The translations under genes and the position numbers were made by a program. This document shows, in pieces, positions 5,585 through 7,866 of a DNA stretch of 7,866 bases (position 1 is the stretch's first letter; each line of letters starts with the position of its first letter). The notes beneath the pieces were generated by a model that made no database searches, had not been told where the DNA came from, and saw nothing but the letters and a program-made list of their open reading frames with translations. Source of the DNA: Arenicellales bacterium (GTDB lineage Bacteria; Pseudomonadota; Gammaproteobacteria; BMS3Bbin11); contig JARFQC010000080.1 of assembly GCA_029287965.1 (NCBI GenBank), forward strand, positions 1 through 7,866, in the 5' to 3' direction.

Positions 5585-5887
5585 TTATTACTCCTGATGT
5601 GAATAAACTCATTAATTTAAGATGTCAGCCCAGTCAGGCCAAGGTGCCTGTTGATGGGTTAACCGCGGCCGGGATACATGTAAGGCTGTCACATACGGCA
5701 AGGACATAGTAAAGCGAACCCGGGATTACTGTAATACAAAAACTACCGGAAAGCCTATTTGATATAGCGGCATATCCGGGTATTTCTATGGCATATTATC
5801 CTACCTGGCAACTGTTACAGAACACCTTCGACCGTAAGCAGAATTAACCTTTGAGAATCAAGTCTCCCAGATCAGTTTCACACCAGC
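5585..5887. other. Divergent intergenic region between the 136-aa gene and mltF
   Basis: About 300 bp without a supportable gene. Next to the minus-strand gene lies its candidate promoter. The middle has short palindromes, GGTTAACC (5657-5664) overlapping CCGCGG (5663-5668), and TACATGTA (5675-5682). Closer to mltF the heptamer GGCATAT occurs twice in direct orientation (5769-5775 and 5790-5796), exactly 21 bp apart, with AT-rich hexamers TTGATA (5759-5764) and TATTAT (5794-5799) that might belong to an mltF promoter without ideal spacing. No tRNA, riboswitch or terminator is evident. Confidence 0.5.
5614..5642 (-). promoter_or_regulatory. Candidate promoter of the 136-aa/DUF4124 operon
   Basis: On the minus strand TTGGCC (5642-5637) and TAAATT (5619-5614) are spaced by 17 bp, each matching consensus at four of six bases. 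Transcription would start near 5607, about 23 nt before the ATG at 5584 and just upstream of the AGGAG ribosome site. Confidence 0.35.
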
Positions 5888-7372
5888 ATGGCGTCTCCTG
5901 ACAACGGCAGCCAGGTGCCTGCCGGCACTATTGCAGGCTCCATGTCGGCGTACAAGCGGCGCATCCGGCGGATCAGGATCGCAGGGATTCTCGCTGCCCT
6001 GCTACTTTCCATCCCGTTGTTCCTGTATGAATTCAGCGAGGAAAAAACCCAGCTTGAACATGTTAACGACACGGGCGTGCTGCGCATCATCACCTTCAAT
6101 GGCCCGACGACTTACTACAAGAACGGATATGGTGAAAGCGGATTCGAATACGAACTGGCCAGGGCGTTTGCCGACAGCCTGGGCGTCAGCCTTGAAGTAG
6201 TCGTGGCTGACCAGTTCAGCGAGATCATTCCCGAGGTCCTCGCCAGGCGTGTCGACTTTGCTGCCGCAGGGCTGACGATAACGGAAGAGCGCAACCAGCA
6301 TGGCATGTTTACCGAACCTTACCAGGCCATTAAACAGCAAGTTGTTTATCGCAGTGGTACCCGACGGCCCAAGAGTTCTGCCGGCCTGGTCGGCCGGCAG
6401 ATAGTCGTCACTTCCGGCAGCAGTCACGTCGATCGGCTCAGCAAGCTCAAATCAGAACATCCCGAGCTGGACTGGCAGGAAAGCGATACTGAAACACCGG
6501 AAACACTGCTGATCAAAGTCTGGAACAACGAGATTGAACTTACCCTCGCCGACTCGAATATCATCAGCGTCGTCAGGCAATTCCACCCCCAGCTCCATAC
6601 CGCCTTTTCACTGCCGCCTGACGACAAGCTCGCATGGATGTTCGGGCGTTCCAACGATACCAGCCTGCTGGACGCGGCCAACGCTTTTCTAGCCGAAATA
6701 AGAAATAATGGCTGGCTGGACAGTTTGCTGGACAAGTACTACGGCCCGAGTTCCCAGTTCAATTACGTCAACACGACCCGCTTTCTCGAACGGATAGAAA
6801 ATCGCCTGCCCGAATTTGAAGACATGTTCCGCAGGGCAGCCGAGGATACGGGACTGGACTGGCGCCTGCTCGCTGCCCAGGCCTACCAGGAATCACACTG
6901 GGACGCAGATGCCGTGTCACCCACCGGGGTGCGTGGCATGATGATGCTGACGCGGGGCACGGCAAAACGCATGAAGATAGAGAACCGTCGTGACCCGGAA
7001 CAGAGCATAAAGGGTGGCTCGCGCTACTTACGCTTGCTGCATGACGACCTGCCGGTGCGGATTACCCAGCCGGACCGGATTTGGCTGGCTCTTGCCGCCT
7101 ACAACGTGGGCCGTGGCCACCTCGAGGATGCACGCATACTCGCGCAGAAAGACGGCGCCAGCCCTGATGTCTGGCTGGACGTGCAGCGCTATCTGCCGCT
7201 GCTGTCGAATCCCGAATGGCACCAGCAGACCAAATACGGTTATGCGCGCGGCTACGAACCGGTCCAGTACGTCAACCGTGTACGCGGCTACTATGAAATC
7301 CTCTCCTGGTACGATGACAACCGCAAAGACACCGTCAACGTTATCAACGAGATCGAATTGCCGGCACTTTGA
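5888..7372 (+). CDS. mltF: Membrane-bound lytic murein transglycosylase F
   Basis: MltF cleaves the glycan strands of peptidoglycan between MurNAc and GlcNAc, forming 1,6-anhydro ends, at the periplasmic face of the envelope. The 494-residue product is near the 518 of the E. coli protein. It has an Arg-rich N-terminus and a hydrophobic segment (about 31-47) that serves as signal anchor. A periplasmic solute-binding type 3 domain (about 60-285, with GVLRIIT, GFEYELARAFA and FAAAGLTIT) follows. The C-terminal SLT domain (about 310-460) has YQESHW with catalytic Glu335, then SPTGVRGMMMLTRGTA, the GGSRYL block and LAAYNVGRGH. The start is uncertain: the ATG at 5942 (476 residues) also keeps the anchor, and neither has a good Shine-Dalgarno. 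No rho-independent terminator follows the stop. Confidence 0.96.
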   Translation: MASPDNGSQVPAGTIAGSMSAYKRRIRRIRIAGILAALLLSIPLFLYEFSEEKTQLEHVNDTGVLRIITFNGPTTYYKNGYGESGFEYELARAFADSLGVSLEVVVADQFSEIIPEVLARRVDFAAAGLTITEERNQHGMFTEPYQAIKQQVVYRSGTRRPKSSAGLVGRQIVVTSGSSHVDRLSKLKSEHPELDWQESDTETPETLLIKVWNNEIELTLADSNIISVVRQFHPQLHTAFSLPPDDKLAWMFGRSNDTSLLDAANAFLAEIRNNGWLDSLLDKYYGPSSQFNYVNTTRFLERIENRLPEFEDMFRRAAEDTGLDWRLLAAQAYQESHWDADAVSPTGVRGMMMLTRGTAKRMKIENRRDPEQSIKGGSRYLRLLHDDLPVRITQPDRIWLALAAYNVGRGHLEDARILAQKDGASPDVWLDVQRYLPLLSNPEWHQQTKYGYARGYEPVQYVNRVRGYYEILSWYDDNRKDTVNVINEIELPAL

Positions 7373-7381
7373 ACGCAGGCA

Positions 7382-7399
7382 TTGTGACATTTGTCACTT
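7382..7399. promoter_or_regulatory. CRP/Vfr-family-like operator
   Basis: The sequence TGTGA-CATTTG-TCACT (7383-7398) matches the CRP half-sites TGTGA-N6-TCACA at nine of ten bases, and contains the 6-2-6 palindrome GTGACA-TT-TGTCAC (7384-7397). It lies just after the mltF stop and immediately upstream of a candidate promoter for the pseudopilin gene. No T-run follows, so an operator is more likely than a terminator hairpin. Binding by a CRP/Vfr-type protein is inferred from pattern only. Confidence 0.5.
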
Positions 7400-7425
7400 G
7401 CCCGGTTGTTGTGATCATCGATAAT
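7398..7425 (+). promoter_or_regulatory. Candidate promoter of the pseudopilin gene
   Basis: TTGCCC (7398-7403) and GATAAT (7420-7425) are separated by 16 bp. A start near 7432 would leave a leader of about 50 nt and put the centre of the CRP-like palindrome near position -41.5, where class II activators sit. The start site is estimated, so this geometry is approximate. Confidence 0.4.
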
Positions 7426-7482
7426 GCTTAGCCATGCTGACAGGACGTCGGCGCTACCATTGACCACATCAAGGACGATGTC

Positions 7483-7866
7483 ATGCACTACTCGAAGGGT
7501 TTCACCCTGGCTGAACTCGTTGTCAGCCTTTCCATTCTTGCAATAACTCTAGCAATCGCAGCACCCTCATTTGGCAATCTGGTAAAAAGCAACCGCGCCA
7601 CTGCACTCGTTAATGACCTGCTCACGGACCTGCAGCTTGCACGATCAGAAGCCATCAAGCTCAATCAAACTGTAACGCTGTGTAAAAGCAGCGACAAGCT
7701 TACCTGCGGTGGTGACTGGAGCGATGGCTGGATCGTGTTCTCGGATTCCAACCGCAACCGCCGCATCGATGGAACCGACCGGCTGCTTGTTATATCCGAT
7801 GCAATCGGCGGCAGCCTGGTGCTCAGCTGGAACGCTTTCCGCAGTGACAACTACATTCAATTCAGC
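7483..7866 (+). CDS. Type IV pilus minor pseudopilin, FimT/GspH family (truncated by window end)
   Basis: The frame is open for 128 residues to the right edge; family members are usually 150-180 residues, so the C-terminus is missing. The short leader MHYSKG ends in Gly6, followed by FTLAELVVSLSILAITLAIAA: a prepilin peptidase (PilD) site, Phe at mature +1 and Glu at +5, then the hydrophobic helix that anchors the subunit in the inner membrane and packs into the pilus core. The globular part shows RSEAIKLN, a Cys pair (C67, C75) and WSDGWIVFSDSNRNRRIDGTD, all typical of FimT/FimU/GspH-like proteins. AAGGA (7471-7475), 7 nt before the ATG, fixes the start. It probably opens a minor pilin cluster (pilVWX-like) to the right, which cannot be seen. 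FimT, FimU and GspH are not separable on this part alone. Confidence 0.92.
   Translation, partial: MHYSKGFTLAELVVSLSILAITLAIAAPSFGNLVKSNRATALVNDLLTDLQLARSEAIKLNQTVTLCKSSDKLTCGGDWSDGWIVFSDSNRNRRIDGTDRLLVISDAIGGSLVLSWNAFRSDNYIQFS

Noticed and set aside
6002..6427. Minus-strand open frame of 141 codons within mltF
   Set aside because: It is antisense to the solute-binding domain of mltF, with no recognisable protein features or promoter.
7383..7398. Palindrome after mltF as an intrinsic terminator
   Set aside because: The stem is only 6 bp with a 2-nt loop and no T-tract follows; the match to a CRP-type operator is better.
1..7866. CRISPR array, toxin-antitoxin pair, transposase or prophage genes
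   Set aside because: No regularly spaced direct repeats and no proteins of these families occur in the window.

Overview
The window looks like chromosomal DNA from a gammaproteobacterium. The evidence is the linkage of a 4.5S SRP RNA gene with dnaX, ybaB and recR on one strand, a TusE/DsrC-family sulfur carrier, an MltF-type lytic transglycosylase and a type IV pilus minor pseudopilin. Protein sequences and codon use are typical of a moderately GC-rich gammaproteobacterium. The TusE/DsrC protein and a possible c-type cytochrome end at the left edge would fit a respiratory or sulfur-metabolising lineage, but genus cannot be read from this sequence.

Layout. Bases 1-111 are the 3' end of a plus-strand gene, possibly a c-type cytochrome. 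A 151-bp element with imperfect terminal inverted repeats (111-261) follows directly and shares the last base of that gene's stop codon; a second long palindrome lies at 327-373. From 397 to 3275 the minus strand carries ffs, dnaX, ybaB and recR, transcribed right to left. dnaX and ybaB overlap by 4 bp and recR follows after 14 nt, so replication clamp loading, a nucleoid-associated protein and recombinational repair are made from one transcript. A divergent intergenic region with a consensus TATAAT separates ffs from a plus-strand extended-SDR (YeeZ-like) gene, followed by the tusE/dsrC-like gene. A strong bidirectional terminator (4800-4831) divides tusE from a convergent two-gene minus-strand operon: a small cytoplasmic protein of unknown function and a secreted DUF4124 protein. 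A roughly 300-bp divergent region then leads to mltF. After mltF a CRP/Vfr-like palindrome sits over a candidate promoter for a FimT/GspH-like pseudopilin that runs off the right edge.

Most of the window is conserved housekeeping sequence. I see no new defence, mobile or biosynthetic system. The points that deserve a second look are the inverted-repeat element at 111-261, the cysteine arrangement at the C-terminus of the TusE/DsrC protein, the unassigned 136-aa protein and its secreted partner, and the CRP-like site before the pseudopilin gene.
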